Assembly: GCA_900045905.1 (NCBI GenBank)
Contig: FCNS01000010.1
Coordinates: 1 to 49,554, forward strand
DNA length: 49,554 bases
Direction of reading: 5' to 3'
Source: Clostridiales bacterium CHKCI001
GTDB taxonomy: Bacteria > Bacillota > Clostridia > Lachnospirales > Lachnospiraceae
Below, in pieces: positions 9,315 through 18,167 of this stretch. The notes under the pieces are model-generated. The model did no database searches. It was not told the DNA's origin and saw only the letters and a list, made by a program, of their open reading frames with translations. A program made the translations under genes and the position numbers. Within the stretch, counting starts at the first letter, position 1. Each line of letters begins with the position of its first letter.

Positions 9315-9791
9315 TTATTTCTTTCCATACATCGAATCATGCAGCATAATATAATCTAAAACTGTTTCACATCCTTCATAAATATCTCGATAGGTCAAAT
9401 CAAAATCTCCTGTATACCATGGATCCGCAATTTCTCTTGGATTCTTAGAAAAATCCAACAATAAATGCAGCTTCTTCGTCCGATTCGGACCAAAAATTCG
9501 TTTCATATTGCGCATATTCCAATGATCCATACCAAAAATATAATCATATTTTTCATAATCCCTCTTCTTAACCTGAGTCGCATATTTTCCGTCTACAGAA
9601 ATTCCATACTGCTTCAACTTCTGCCTCGTACCATAATGAACAGGATTTCCTATCTCCTCCGTACTCGTGGCAGCAGACGCAATATAAAACAAATCACTCA
9701 ATCCTCTCTTCGCAACCATATCCTTCATCACAAACTCAGCCATCGGCGAACGACAAATATTGCCGTGGCAGATAAATAGTATTTTTATCAT
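9315..9791 (-). CDS. Low-molecular-weight protein tyrosine phosphatase
   Basis: 158 aa, standard family length. The P-loop CX5R appears at the N-terminus as ICHGNICRSP (Cys9 nucleophile, Arg15) and the general acid is in IADPWYTGDF. It is cytoplasmic and dephosphorylates protein tyrosine or arginine residues. It is the last core gene before the decayed integrative element. A small inverted repeat (CCTTGA/TCAAGG, 9812-9826) lies just upstream. Confidence 0.92.
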   Translation of the reverse strand: MIKILFICHGNICRSPMAEFVMKDMVAKRGLSDLFYIASAATSTEEIGNPVHYGTRQKLKQYGISVDGKYATQVKKRDYEKYDYIFGMDHWNMRNMKRIFGPNRTKKLHLLLDFSKNPREIADPWYTGDFDLTYRDIYEGCETVLDYIMLHDSMYGKK

Positions 9792-9919
9792 ATCTTAAAA
9801 CTCCTTATTTTCCTTGATTTTCAAGGATTTTCTGTTTTTTTGTTTTCCTGTTTTTCTGGCATATCTTGGTATAAATTCGCACATCTTGGACTTCAAAAGT
9901 AGTAAATTTAGTACCCTCC

Positions 9920-10596
9920 TTAGAGATTGCAAATTTTCCTTACTTCTTCTTTCACATCCTCATATCCTACATGAGTGTACGTGTTCAAGGTCACTCCTAT
10001 ATCTGAATGCCCCATAAGATACTGCAAGGTCTTGGGATTCATACCGGTTTTAGCCATATTCAAACAATATGTGTAGCGACACACATGAGGTATTATTTTC
10101 GACATTTATACTTTATAAATCCGATTATACTTTTGGCAAATATGTTGAAAGTATTTCTCCCAGTGTAGTGCTACCATCGGTATATCATTTTTATCCAAAT
10201 ACCCAAAACCACATTTGCCGTCTATCATAGGCTCCGTTTTCATTTTTTCCTGTTGGCTAGGATTCGCTGAAAACACTCATACACACCATCAGACATCGGA
10301 ATTATCCTTGTGCCACTGGTCATGTTTGTATCTTCAATGATATATTCCATATTTCTTTTTCTCTGTAACTGATGATCCACATTGATTGTTCTGTTGTGCA
10401 TATCAATATCAGAAAACGTCAGTCCCACAAACTCAGAAATACGAAGCCCTGTTTTAAACAAAATGTAAATTTCTTCATATTTGATAATATTTAGAACGAA
10501 TTTATAGTTCGCTTCTGTATTATGCCAGACCCCTGTTTTTTGGGAAAGATATTTTTTGACTAATCGTTTTTTTCTATCTCTCCTTTTAGCACTCAT
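9920..10596 (-). pseudogene. Degraded tyrosine-recombinase integrase (Tn916/ICE type)
   Basis: Two frames together give a site-specific integrase with multiple lesions. The N-terminus (MSAKRRDRKK, ATG at 10596 with AAAGGAG) is joined by a large internal deletion to the catalytic domain KTGLRISEFVGL. A frameshift in the A-run near 10242-10247 follows; the next segment (PMIDGKCGFGYLDKN...VALHWEKYFQ) is readable in another frame. A TAA stop at 10106-10108 then interrupts just before IIPHVCRYTYC and the C-terminal GHSDIGVTLNTYTH, which contains the tyrosine. It marks an integrative conjugative element that once entered here and can no longer excise with this enzyme. Confidence 0.88.
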
Positions 10597-10632
10597 TTCA
10601 ATGCTCCTTTCATAATAAAAGAGCCTCGCCAC

Positions 10633-11494
10633 GATATATACAATAGTATATCATAGACAAAGCTCTTTTTCTATTCTGTAATTTCAGCAGCATTCAAATA
10701 TGAAATCATTCTAAATTGTCGTTAAATCATCCAGAAATTCCCCAAACGATTTTCTTTTTATTAAAATTTTGACACCATTCTGAATAATAAATCCTGTATC
10801 CAAATTGTCCGAAACTAACTTTCTCAATTTCTTTTCTCCTATCATGTATCGCTGTATGTCTCGGTAATTTCACTTTTGCATAAACTCTGCTTGTAATAGC
10901 GGCAATAATAACGGTAGGACTATGTTTATTTCCTACAACTACCTTGTATCTGGCTTTTATGATAAAAGCATTTTTATTTGTCCTCGACACCTCAAAATGC
11001 AATAGGAAGCGCCAAATGGTCAGCAGCGAACTGACTCCACGGGAGTTCCACCCCTCTGACAGTTTGCCAGATCCGCCCTCATTGCCTGTAACGGATTGAG
11101 TACCGCTCGGACTGTGACTGGACGGAAGTACCATTATTCTCTTTGTGGGCTATGGCGTAACTGGGAGCTACCTGATATTTTGAGTCGGTATATATTCGTT
11201 CACCACCTTTCATCGCTATTCTACTTTTCGGCAGTTCTTGGCGCACCGCCATACACGCTTATGCTCATCACAATCACAAAGAGGGCGTATTTGACGAATG
11301 GGTATTCACTTTTCAATGAATTGTCTGTACTTCCTGCGTCATTGCACTTGCGATAGGTATAACTATTCTCGTTGGAAAGAATTTTCTCTATTATTATAGG
11401 ACGAACCGCCGCAACCACTCGATAAAGTCGCTATACAAATTGATATAATTAAAAATGCTGACATTTTTCTATACATAGGTGAATACTCCCGATT
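10633..11494. other. Gene-poor remnant region beside the dead integrase
   Basis: No intact gene is recognised. The minus strand holds a MazF-like fragment (separate entry). A minus-strand frame at 11221-11418 ends in a hydrophobic stretch (YALFVIVMSISVYGG) and is not recognised. Base composition is mixed, with a more GC-rich patch around 11000-11180 that looks like joined scraps of an integrative element. Confidence 0.5.
10849..10954 (-). pseudogene. MazF/PemK-like toxin fragment
   Basis: About 35 codons inside a 135-aa frame read ARYKVVVGNKHSPTVIIAAI and continue TSRVYAKVKLPRH. This matches the core of MazF-family endoribonucleases (typically GNKYSPTVIVAAITS...KLPTH). The N-terminal strand and everything after LPRH are replaced by unrelated sequence, so it is a truncated remnant. 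Such mazF genes are common cargo of Tn1549-like elements. Confidence 0.55.
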
Positions 11495-12130
11495 TCACTT
11501 CTCTATAATCTGCAAATTGCCTTTACTTAATCGAAAGATAACATCTGCCTGTTTGGCCAAGTCATTTGAATGTGTAACAATCACAACACATTTGTTCATC
11601 TCGTAGGCACTCTCTTTTAAAATTTCTATTATTCCCTGTGCCGTATCCTCATCCAAATTACCTGTAGGCTCATCCGCAAGGATAACTTTTGCATCTGAAG
11701 CCAACGCACGGGCAATAGCAATTCTCTGCTGCTGACCACCAGAAAGTTTCATAACATTTCTACGGCTTTCTTCTTCGGTTAGTCCGACACGTTCTAAAAT
11801 AGGCTGCGGGGGCAGTTTAGAGGTCAAAGCAACATTCTCTCTCGGTGTCAGATAATCAATAAGATTATAACTTTGAAAGATAAAGGCTACATTATTCTTC
11901 CTATGATCCGCTAATCCTATGGTCTCAATGTTCTGTCCTTCAAAAAGGATTTGTCCACCTGAGGGGCTATCCAAGCCTCCCATCAGAGAAAGAAGCGTTG
12001 TCTTTCCGCAGCCAGACGGGCCGAGAATGGCATATATACTGCCTGCTTCAAACGCAATATTTACATCTTTCAATACATTCCTTTTGTTATCATAAGAGAA
12101 ACGAACTCCCTTTACTTCCATAATACTCAT
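11495..12130 (-). CDS. ABC transporter ATP-binding subunit (MacB/LolD/BceA-like)
   Basis: 211 aa. Walker A is GPSGCGKTT, Q-loop IFQSYNLID, signature LSGGQQQR, Walker B VILADEPTGNLDE and H-loop VTHSND, all canonical. The DEPTGNLD form is typical of ATPases pairing with FtsX/MacB-type permeases. The start at 12130 has AAGGAGG eight bases upstream. It is the last gene of a five-gene minus-strand run (regulator, kinase, permease, permease, ATPase) and energises the two permeases. Substrate unknown; peptide antibiotics or exported peptides are typical for this architecture. Confidence 0.9.
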   Translation of the reverse strand: MSIMEVKGVRFSYDNKRNVLKDVNIAFEAGSIYAILGPSGCGKTTLLSLMGGLDSPSGGQILFEGQNIETIGLADHRKNNVAFIFQSYNLIDYLTPRENVALTSKLPPQPILERVGLTEEESRRNVMKLSGGQQQRIAIARALASDAKVILADEPTGNLDEDTAQGIIEILKESAYEMNKCVVIVTHSNDLAKQADVIFRLSKGNLQIIEK

Positions 12131-12143
12131 GTATGTGTCCTCC

Positions 12144-13442
12144 TTAACTCATTTTTGATAAAATATCTTTTGGTTTTAAACGAATGACTGTATAAAATGC
12201 AATAATAACTGCTATACAGATTAAAACAATTCCAATTCCAAATACATACATCATATCTGATGTTGAAACACTTACTATTAGATTGGATACATCCTCATTG
12301 GATTTACTAATGATAAACTTACCTATTTGATCCGCAAGACTATAAGTCAGTCCTGCGGTTGCTCCCATAGATAATAAGGCAATCAATAGATTTTCAATTA
12401 AAAATTGTCCAAAAATTTCTGCTTTGCTCTTTCCAATCGCAAGCAAAATTCCAATTTCTTTTTGACGACTTCTTGTCCATAGAACAAGCAACAAAGTAAT
12501 TACCAATGTACCGATAACCATAATTACTTTTACTGCTGTATCAACCATACTTCCAAACGAAGATAATGGAGTAGATACCATCTCAAAATCTTCGCTATTT
12601 ACCCCAAATACGAATGTCTTACCGTTTAATTCTGGAAGATTTTTGATTGTATTTAAAAGTTTTTCTGCTTCTTGGGGAGATTTAGTATATGCATCAAGTG
12701 AATCATAGCCTTTCATTTCATAAATTTCATTTTTACTTTGTGTATCTATATATCCTTTATTTGCTGGTATATCAAATGGAAACATTCCTTCTTTGGTTGT
12801 TCCTTCTGTACCTGTATATATTCCTATAATTGTAAAATCATAAGATTTTTTATGCTCATAATCTTCAAAAAATTTAATTTTATCTCCAACTAAAAGTTTA
12901 TTTCTATCAGCTAATTCTTTAGAGATCAGAGTTACATACTTATCATCAGGTTTAATATGTCTACCATCGACAAGTTTATATGTTCCATTTAAAAATTTTA
13001 TATCTAAGGAAGAATCTAATACAGTATCAAAAGTAGGTGCAATTCCTATATCCATATTAAACTGTCCTGGAAAAAAATTAAGTTCATCTGAAATAGCATA
13101 GAAAGCATCTCGCTCTGTTACATTAGTACCTATAACACCATCCAGTTTACTAATTTTATCAACAATATCTTGTGTAATATAATCACCATTATAGGTATAA
13201 CCAATTTGTCCATTTCCAAAATCTTCAGCAGAGCCGTAATTCGCTTGATTTTGCGAATCTATATCAATACGAATAGAAGCACCTACTGTTTCTTTAATTT
13301 GTTTTGTACCTTGTTGCACTGCTTTTCCACTCGAAATGCAGATTAAGACGGATGTCGATAATAAAGTAAATGTTAATAACAATAATAAGCTGCGTAGTTT
13401 CTGTCTGAAACTATATCGAATTGCTCGTTTAAAAAAATTCAT
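12144..13442 (-). CDS. FtsX/MacB-type ABC permease (second of pair)
   Basis: 432 aa. One N-terminal membrane segment (LRSLLLLLTFTLLSTSVLIC) precedes a ~250-residue extracytoplasmic domain resembling MacB_PCD. Three C-terminal membrane helices follow; the first is preceded by DTAVKVIMVIGTLVITLLLV. It ends IRLKPKDILSKMS, nearly the same as its neighbour's ending, so the two are paralogs and probably form a heterodimer. The gene sits 12 bp before the neighbour's stop and 13 bp upstream of the ATPase gene. Confidence 0.87.
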   Translation of the reverse strand: MNFFKRAIRYSFRQKLRSLLLLLTFTLLSTSVLICISSGKAVQQGTKQIKETVGASIRIDIDSQNQANYGSAEDFGNGQIGYTYNGDYITQDIVDKISKLDGVIGTNVTERDAFYAISDELNFFPGQFNMDIGIAPTFDTVLDSSLDIKFLNGTYKLVDGRHIKPDDKYVTLISKELADRNKLLVGDKIKFFEDYEHKKSYDFTIIGIYTGTEGTTKEGMFPFDIPANKGYIDTQSKNEIYEMKGYDSLDAYTKSPQEAEKLLNTIKNLPELNGKTFVFGVNSEDFEMVSTPLSSFGSMVDTAVKVIMVIGTLVITLLLVLWTRSRQKEIGILLAIGKSKAEIFGQFLIENLLIALLSMGATAGLTYSLADQIGKFIISKSNEDVSNLIVSVSTSDMMYVFGIGIVLICIAVIIAFYTVIRLKPKDILSKMS

Positions 13443-13454
13443 TTCTTCATTCTC

Positions 13455-14801
13455 CTAACTCATTTTTGATAATATTTCTTTTGGCTTTAATGAAAGTACT
13501 GCTCCACTTGATAATATGACTGTTAAAATAACCGCACACATTTCTCCCATAAAAAGAAGTAAAGACTGAATTGCATTTAACTGGAGATAATTTGTATTGC
13601 TAGTTATTATATCAATTGTTTTCTTCGATACATCAGTTAAAGAACCAAACAGAATTGGATTCAACATATTAGATACAGGGATAAATATTAACAATGCCAA
13701 TACAAATCCTAAACTTAATAAAATAATCTTTTCTATTACAAACTGGCTAATTATTTCAAATTTTGTTTTTCCTATGGAAAGCATAATTCCCGTTTCATGG
13801 ATTCTTCCACGAATTCTCATTGTCAGTATAATGACAAGAGTAATGATTCCTAATACGGATGTAATCACAATTAAAGCCATTACTATATTTTGAATACCTT
13901 GTAGCTGGTCAGCAATTTTGGAGTATTTAAAGTCATTATTAACTAATATATGATTATTCCAATCGATAGAAGATATCTCTTTAACCTTTTGAGTCATCTC
14001 TTCAAGATGAAGTGGGTCTTTAATAAAGAAAGATATTTCTCCCTCATAGATATTTTCTTTTTGTTCCTTTAAATCTAATAATAAATTACTGCTGGAATAA
14101 ATTAAATTTTCTTCTTTGTTTGCAGTTGGAATAAGCCCATTTTCTGATTTTACTTCTAGTTGATAGATTCCAGCAATTTCTACAACAACAAATTCGGTCT
14201 TCTTTGGAATCAAATCCACATAAACTCCACTCTGACTACCTAAATTTGCATGAGTAAGTTCAACGGTATCGCCAACTTTCAAACGGTTTTCCTCTGCAAG
14301 TTCCTTACTAATAAGTATTTTATTCTTATCCTCTGGTTTAATATGGCTTCCTTCAATTAGTTTTCTTTCCTCATTTATAAAGTCTTTGGATAAACTAGAA
14401 TCTCTTAATGAAGTAACTTTTCCCATATTGTTTTCCGAGTTATGACTTGCACCTTTAATAAAAGATAAATTTGTACCTTTGGCGTAGCCATATTGTTCTG
14501 TGTTATAATTCCTCAATTCATCGCCAATACATGATAGAACTTCTTGAATTGATTTCTCATCAACAGTGGGCGTTCCTTCACTGGATACTTCCCCATTTTC
14601 AAATTCTAATTGTTCATAGGGTCTTATATCAAAAGATGCACCTATGTTTGATCGCAAATCTTTTGATGCTTGATCCGTTCCAGATAATACGGAAACACCT
14701 ATGAACAGAGAGAATGAAACTAAAAGAAATAATGCACATAATATAATGGATTTTCCTTTTTTTCGGGTAAGATATAAAACTGCCCTCTGTAACAAATGCA
14801 T
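13455..14801 (-). CDS. FtsX/MacB-type ABC permease (first of pair)
   Basis: 448 aa with the same plan: N-terminal helix (SIILCALFLLVSFSLFIGVS), large extracytoplasmic domain (about 45-290) and three C-terminal helices, ending LSLKPKEILSKMS. In transcription order it follows the histidine kinase after a 73-base gap that holds a possible direct-repeat operator and a hairpin covering the ribosome site. That suggests separate control of transporter genes and regulator genes. Confidence 0.87.
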   Translation of the reverse strand: MHLLQRAVLYLTRKKGKSIILCALFLLVSFSLFIGVSVLSGTDQASKDLRSNIGASFDIRPYEQLEFENGEVSSEGTPTVDEKSIQEVLSCIGDELRNYNTEQYGYAKGTNLSFIKGASHNSENNMGKVTSLRDSSLSKDFINEERKLIEGSHIKPEDKNKILISKELAEENRLKVGDTVELTHANLGSQSGVYVDLIPKKTEFVVVEIAGIYQLEVKSENGLIPTANKEENLIYSSSNLLLDLKEQKENIYEGEISFFIKDPLHLEEMTQKVKEISSIDWNNHILVNNDFKYSKIADQLQGIQNIVMALIVITSVLGIITLVIILTMRIRGRIHETGIMLSIGKTKFEIISQFVIEKIILLSLGFVLALLIFIPVSNMLNPILFGSLTDVSKKTIDIITSNTNYLQLNAIQSLLLFMGEMCAVILTVILSSGAVLSLKPKEILSKMS

Positions 14802-14809
14802 ATAAAAAC

Positions 14810-14852
14810 ACCGTCCTTTCTTTTTGATACTTCTATCATAAAAGCGGACGGT
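14810..14852 (-). promoter_or_regulatory. Hairpin that could mask the permease ribosome-binding site
   Basis: ACCGTCC at 14810-14816 and GGACGGT at 14846-14852 pair perfectly (7 bp), with a nested TGATA/TATCA stem (14825-14829 with 14834-14838). On the minus-strand RNA the 3' arm is part of AAAGGACGGT, the only plausible ribosome site of the permease at 14801. Folding could limit translation; spacing to the ATG is long (about 12 bases). Confidence 0.35.
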
Positions 14853-14872
14853 TTAGTTTTGATTTCGATTCC

Positions 14873-14890
14873 ATTTAATTTTGATTTAAT
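14873..14890 (-). promoter_or_regulatory. Direct-repeat box, likely response-regulator site for the ABC genes
   Basis: Plus strand ATTTAAT (14873-14879) repeats at 14884-14890 with an 11-bp period, the spacing used by OmpR/PhoB-type dimers. It lies just upstream of a poor -35 and a TATGAT -10 (14835-14840, minus strand), as expected for an activated promoter. A related pair occurs upstream of the regulator gene at 16955-16973. Confidence 0.4.
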
Positions 14891-16251
14891 TTCAGTGAAG
14901 AAAATGTGATCAAAAAGCACACACTATTCTCTTCGTTATAGATTTTATACTCCAAGCCATGTTGTTCCAGAATGTTTTTTACCAGATATAATCCTAAGCC
15001 GCTTCCTCCAGTGTTTTTATTATGAGATTTTTCAACTCGATAAAACGGCATAAACAAATCTTCAATATTTTTTTCCAGTATATTTATTCCCTTGTTTCTA
15101 ACAAGTAAAATAGAGTCCGATAATTCGATATATACATCAGAGTGATGTGGAGTATGTCGAATTGCATTGTTGATGATATTATGCAATGCCTTTTCTAGCA
15201 ATAATGTATTTCCTTTTATAATAATGTTCTCAGCAATATTCTGATATACGTTAATCCTTTTTTCCTCTGCTAGTGCAAGAAGATGTTCACTAACTTGATA
15301 AAGAAGATCAGATAAGGAAACGTCATCTATCTTATCTATTGTACCCAATTCTAATTTTGAAATTGAAAGAATCTCTTTGACTAATTGTTCCATATTCTCA
15401 ATTTCTTTTAAGGTTTCTGGTAATATCTTTTTCGTATCTTTATAGCGGCCTATTTCCATGATCATACTTTCAACTTGCCCTTTTATTATGGTGATTGGTG
15501 TTTTTAATTCATGCGATGCCGTCGCAAAAAAATGTTGTCGCTGTTGATTTAATTCAGCAATATGTTCCATATCCTGTTTTAATTGCATATTTGCATTTTC
15601 TAATTCTTCCATTGTTTGAGAAAGGTTTTTTGACATGGTATTTAAACTGTCTGCGAGTATTCCTATTTCATCTGTTCTTTCCATCTGACACTTCCATGTC
15701 AAATCAAGTTGAGCCATTCGTTTTGAAACACCACTGATTTCAATAATAGGTCTAACGATCAACCAGCTACATACCCATGCACCCAATGCTGATATCAAGA
15801 ATATAAATACAAGCAAAAATGGTAATAGCTTTAATAGGGATACAATCAATTCATTACCAGAAGATATAGGCATAGCAATATTCATGATATATGTTTCTGT
15901 TCTATCTGCAAAATTAATATCTTGAGCAATTGACATCATTTCATTCTCATTATCTTCCATTTTATCAATACCATACTGAAACTGTTTATTTCCATCGGAA
16001 AATATGATAGTCGCTTGATTATTCAAACAAAACTGTTCTAAAACAGTATCAGCATCTTCAAATTTGGTTTCAGATAGTGTGTTGTAAAGCTCTGAAACTT
16101 TATCATTGATACGTGTTGATGAAACGACTTCATAACTTTTCGGAAGAAAAAATAAAATAATTCCGTAAATCAATAAACTACATAAAACAAGAGAACCTGC
16201 AATCCATAAAAATACTTTTGTACTTAAGCTATTCTTAATTCTAGCTTTCAA
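14875..16251 (-). CDS. Sensor histidine kinase
   Basis: About 458 aa from the TTG at 16251, which has GGGGTGGG upstream and overlaps the regulator stop by 11 bp; an ATG at 16290 gives a longer alternative. Order: first membrane helix (VFLWIAGSLVLCSLLIYGII), extracytoplasmic sensor of about 110 aa, second helix (LLPFLLVFIFLISALGAWVCSW), HAMP, HisKA with the phosphorylated His in FFATASHELKTPITI, then HATPase with N box IINNAIRHTP and G box GGSGLGLYLV. It pairs with the response regulator encoded immediately upstream. The sizeable sensor domain differs from BceS-type kinases, which lack one. Confidence 0.93.
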   Translation of the reverse strand: MKARIKNSLSTKVFLWIAGSLVLCSLLIYGIILFFLPKSYEVVSSTRINDKVSELYNTLSETKFEDADTVLEQFCLNNQATIIFSDGNKQFQYGIDKMEDNENEMMSIAQDINFADRTETYIMNIAMPISSGNELIVSLLKLLPFLLVFIFLISALGAWVCSWLIVRPIIEISGVSKRMAQLDLTWKCQMERTDEIGILADSLNTMSKNLSQTMEELENANMQLKQDMEHIAELNQQRQHFFATASHELKTPITIIKGQVESMIMEIGRYKDTKKILPETLKEIENMEQLVKEILSISKLELGTIDKIDDVSLSDLLYQVSEHLLALAEEKRINVYQNIAENIIIKGNTLLLEKALHNIINNAIRHTPHHSDVYIELSDSILLVRNKGINILEKNIEDLFMPFYRVEKSHNKNTGGSGLGLYLVKNILEQHGLEYKIYNEENSVCFLITFSSLKLNQN

Positions 16252-16906
16252 ATTTATATCCCACCCCTCTGATAGTCTGTATGCAGTCAACGCCTAGTTT
16301 TCGTCTCAAATTCATAATATGTATATTGACTGCTTTATCATCTCCAGTATAATCATAACCCCATACTTGAGTTATAAGATTTTCTCTTGTGAACACTTTA
16401 CTTGGATATCTCATAAGAGTTGCAAGCAATTCAAATTCAATATGCGTTAAGCTAATTTCTTTTCTATGTACATGTACAGTATGTTTTGAAGTATCTAATT
16501 CAATATCTCGAAGATTCAAGATGTTCTGATTTGATGATTTATCACTCATACGGCGAAGTACAGCCTCTACTCTCTTTAATACAAGTTTTAAAGAAAATGG
16601 CTTTGTGATATAATCATCAACTTGTAGTTCAAATGCTTTCACTTGGGCATCTTCTTCGTCCATCGCAGTAATCATAATAATAGGAATATCAGATTCCTTT
16701 CTTATCAATTCACATACAGCATATCCATCTATTTTAGGCATCATAATGTCTAATAGGATTAAAGAAAAAGATTGTCTTTTAAATTGTTCAAGACCCTCTA
16801 ACCCATCATTTGCCAAAGAAACCGTATATCCTACATCTGCTAGAAGCTCATAAAGGACCGATTGAATGGCTTTTTCATCTTCAATTATCAATATATTTTC
16901 TTTCAT
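16241..16906 (-). CDS. OmpR/PhoB-family response regulator
   Basis: 221 aa. The receiver domain has the acidic pair in IIEDEKAI, the phosphorylated Asp in LILLDIMMPKIDG (about Asp52), Thr in PIIMITAMDE and Lys in DYITKPFS. The C-terminal winged helix (about 125-221) ends VNIHIMNLRRKLG...IRGVGYKFE, the classic OmpR-family tail. First gene of the operon with kinase and ABC transporter. It probably binds the direct repeats at 16955-16973 (own promoter) and 14873-14890. Confidence 0.95.
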   Translation of the reverse strand: MKENILIIEDEKAIQSVLYELLADVGYTVSLANDGLEGLEQFKRQSFSLILLDIMMPKIDGYAVCELIRKESDIPIIMITAMDEEDAQVKAFELQVDDYITKPFSLKLVLKRVEAVLRRMSDKSSNQNILNLRDIELDTSKHTVHVHRKEISLTHIEFELLATLMRYPSKVFTRENLITQVWGYDYTGDDKAVNIHIMNLRRKLGVDCIQTIRGVGYKFES

Positions 16907-17333
16907 ATATGCACCACCTAGTCATCAAGATATTTTTAATTTTAACATACAATTATTTAGATTTGATTTAGATAAAAGAAAAAATACTATTTCAACAAAA
17001 TAAACTTTAAGAAGTTTACTCCAATTTAGAGTATAAAACATATTATTAAAGTAAACTCTTTACACTATATGCCTTAACCTGTGCCAGAAAAGCAAATAGA
17101 ATAAAAGCAATCCTCCTGTCAATTTTTTCGAGTTATAATTTTTTTCTGCCTTCATTATTCAGTATTCCTTTCCTTACATAAAATCACAAAGCTTATTATA
17201 CATAGAGGAATAGATAATACAAGTATTTTCTCAGCATCTTTTCACGCTAAATAAGATATTTTATTTCGTTTTATTAGCACTGTCATTTCTGTAAAATAGA
17301 TATATCAATTCTAACAGTACAGGTGATGAATGA
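16907..17333. other. Regulatory/intergenic region upstream of the two-component operon
   Basis: No gene seen in about 430 bases. It contains the direct repeat described separately and an inverted pair AGTTTACT (17013-17020) / AGTAAACT (17050-17057) flanking an A+T-rich core with a minus-strand TATACT. The rest is A+T-rich without recognisable content. Confidence 0.4.
16955..16973 (-). promoter_or_regulatory. Direct-repeat box, likely response-regulator autoregulation site
   Basis: Plus strand ATTTAGAT (16955-16962) is repeated exactly at 16966-16973, period 11 bp, about 50 bases upstream of the response regulator start. Period and position fit an OmpR-family dimer site. It resembles the box at 14873-14890. 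Confidence 0.45.
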
Positions 17334-17641
17334 ATGAGCGAAGAATTTGACTTTATGGCATTAGGGCAAGCGATTAAGAAAGCCTGTAAAAAAAGCGGCA
17401 TAACAAATGACAATATCCAAGTTTTCCATTGTTTATTCATCTTATCACAATGTTCGATATATCGGCAGATGAGTACATTTTTTCAAAGGAACAGATAAAT
17501 AAAACATCTTTATGCCGACAGATAGATAGCATTCTCGATACCTTTGGCGATAAAAATTTACAATTATCGAATATACTACCAAAGCAATATGTAAAGCAAA
17601 AGAGTTTAAAAAACAGAGGAGTAACCCCCACTGTTTTTTAA
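17334..17641 (+). pseudogene. Degraded XRE-family regulator from an integrative element
   Basis: The reading starts MSEEFDFMALGQAIKKACKK, typical of the XRE repressors of Tn1549-like elements. It then jumps over most of the HTH to QVFHCLF, and after a frameshift near 17425 continues FIHLITMFDISADEYIF to the end at 17641. So the DNA-binding helices are deleted and the frame is broken. It supports the view that 9.9-18 kb is a collapsed element. Confidence 0.72.
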
Positions 17642-17966
17642 ACTCTTTTCGCAAGCTGGAAGCCCATAACCATATACTATTGCTTCCAACCGCATACTAT
17701 CTCTGTTTTACAGCATCGCCAGAATTACCTTCCACGGTATAGACTACTCCGTTTTCACATTTCTCTACAATGCCTACATGATCGGTTGTTCCATCACCTT
17801 CCCAATCAAAGAAAATCAAATCTTTTATAGATGGCTCATAGTTTCGATCTTGCCACTAATTCCTTTCTTTAAACCAACTTGCTCCTGTCGGACAGTAAGA
17901 GAATTTTGGGATAAATCCACCTTCAATATATCCGCATTGTTCGGCACAGCAATCCGATATTTTTTA
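17642..17966 (-). pseudogene. Fragment of an ICE cell-wall peptidase (CHAP domain)
   Basis: Minus-strand translation with two internal TAG codons reads CCAEQCGYIEGGFIPKFSYC, then DLIFFDWEGDGTTDHVGIVE, then VVYTVEGNSGDAVKQR. These are the Cys, DWxxDG.xDHVGIV and TVEGN motifs of CHAP amidases in the lysozyme-like proteins of conjugative elements. Only the C-terminal domain remains. No start codon or intact frame exists. Confidence 0.75.
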
Positions 17967-17979
17967 GCCACAACTGTTA

Positions 17980-18165
17980 CAAAAACACTTAACCACAACA
18001 GTATTATGACCTGCGGTACTGCCGCACCCCATAACTGCTTCGGCCATTTCTACGCCAGGAATGGTAAGGATAACTTTCTGATTGTTCCGTACCATTTCCC
18101 CACTATATGAGGTTTTCGCCATTGCATAGCCAATCATATTCGGGTTAAACGAAAGATACGTTTCT
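17980..18165 (-). pseudogene. Truncated flavin-reductase-like fragment
   Basis: About 60 codons directly after the flavodoxin-type gene read MIGYAMAKTSYSGEMVRNNQ and continue KVILTIPGVEMAEAVMGCGS. This resembles the middle of short FMN-binding flavin reductases. The N-terminus is missing and the 3' part is fused to the CHAP fragment. Assignment is tentative; the redox neighbours make it plausible. Confidence 0.4.
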
Positions 18166-18167
18166 AC

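Noticed and set aside
11096-11356. Plus-strand 86-codon frame in the remnant region
   Set aside because: No recognised motif or ribosome site; surrounding DNA is debris of an integrative element.
11495-16906. Bce-type bacitracin resistance module
   Set aside because: BceB is a single ~650-aa permease with ten helices and BceS lacks a sensor domain. Here are two four-helix permeases and a kinase with a real sensor domain, so only a general ABC exporter call is made.
17778-18110. Plus-strand 110-codon frame
   Set aside because: Antisense to the CHAP and flavin-reductase remnants, which give recognisable protein motifs on the minus strand.
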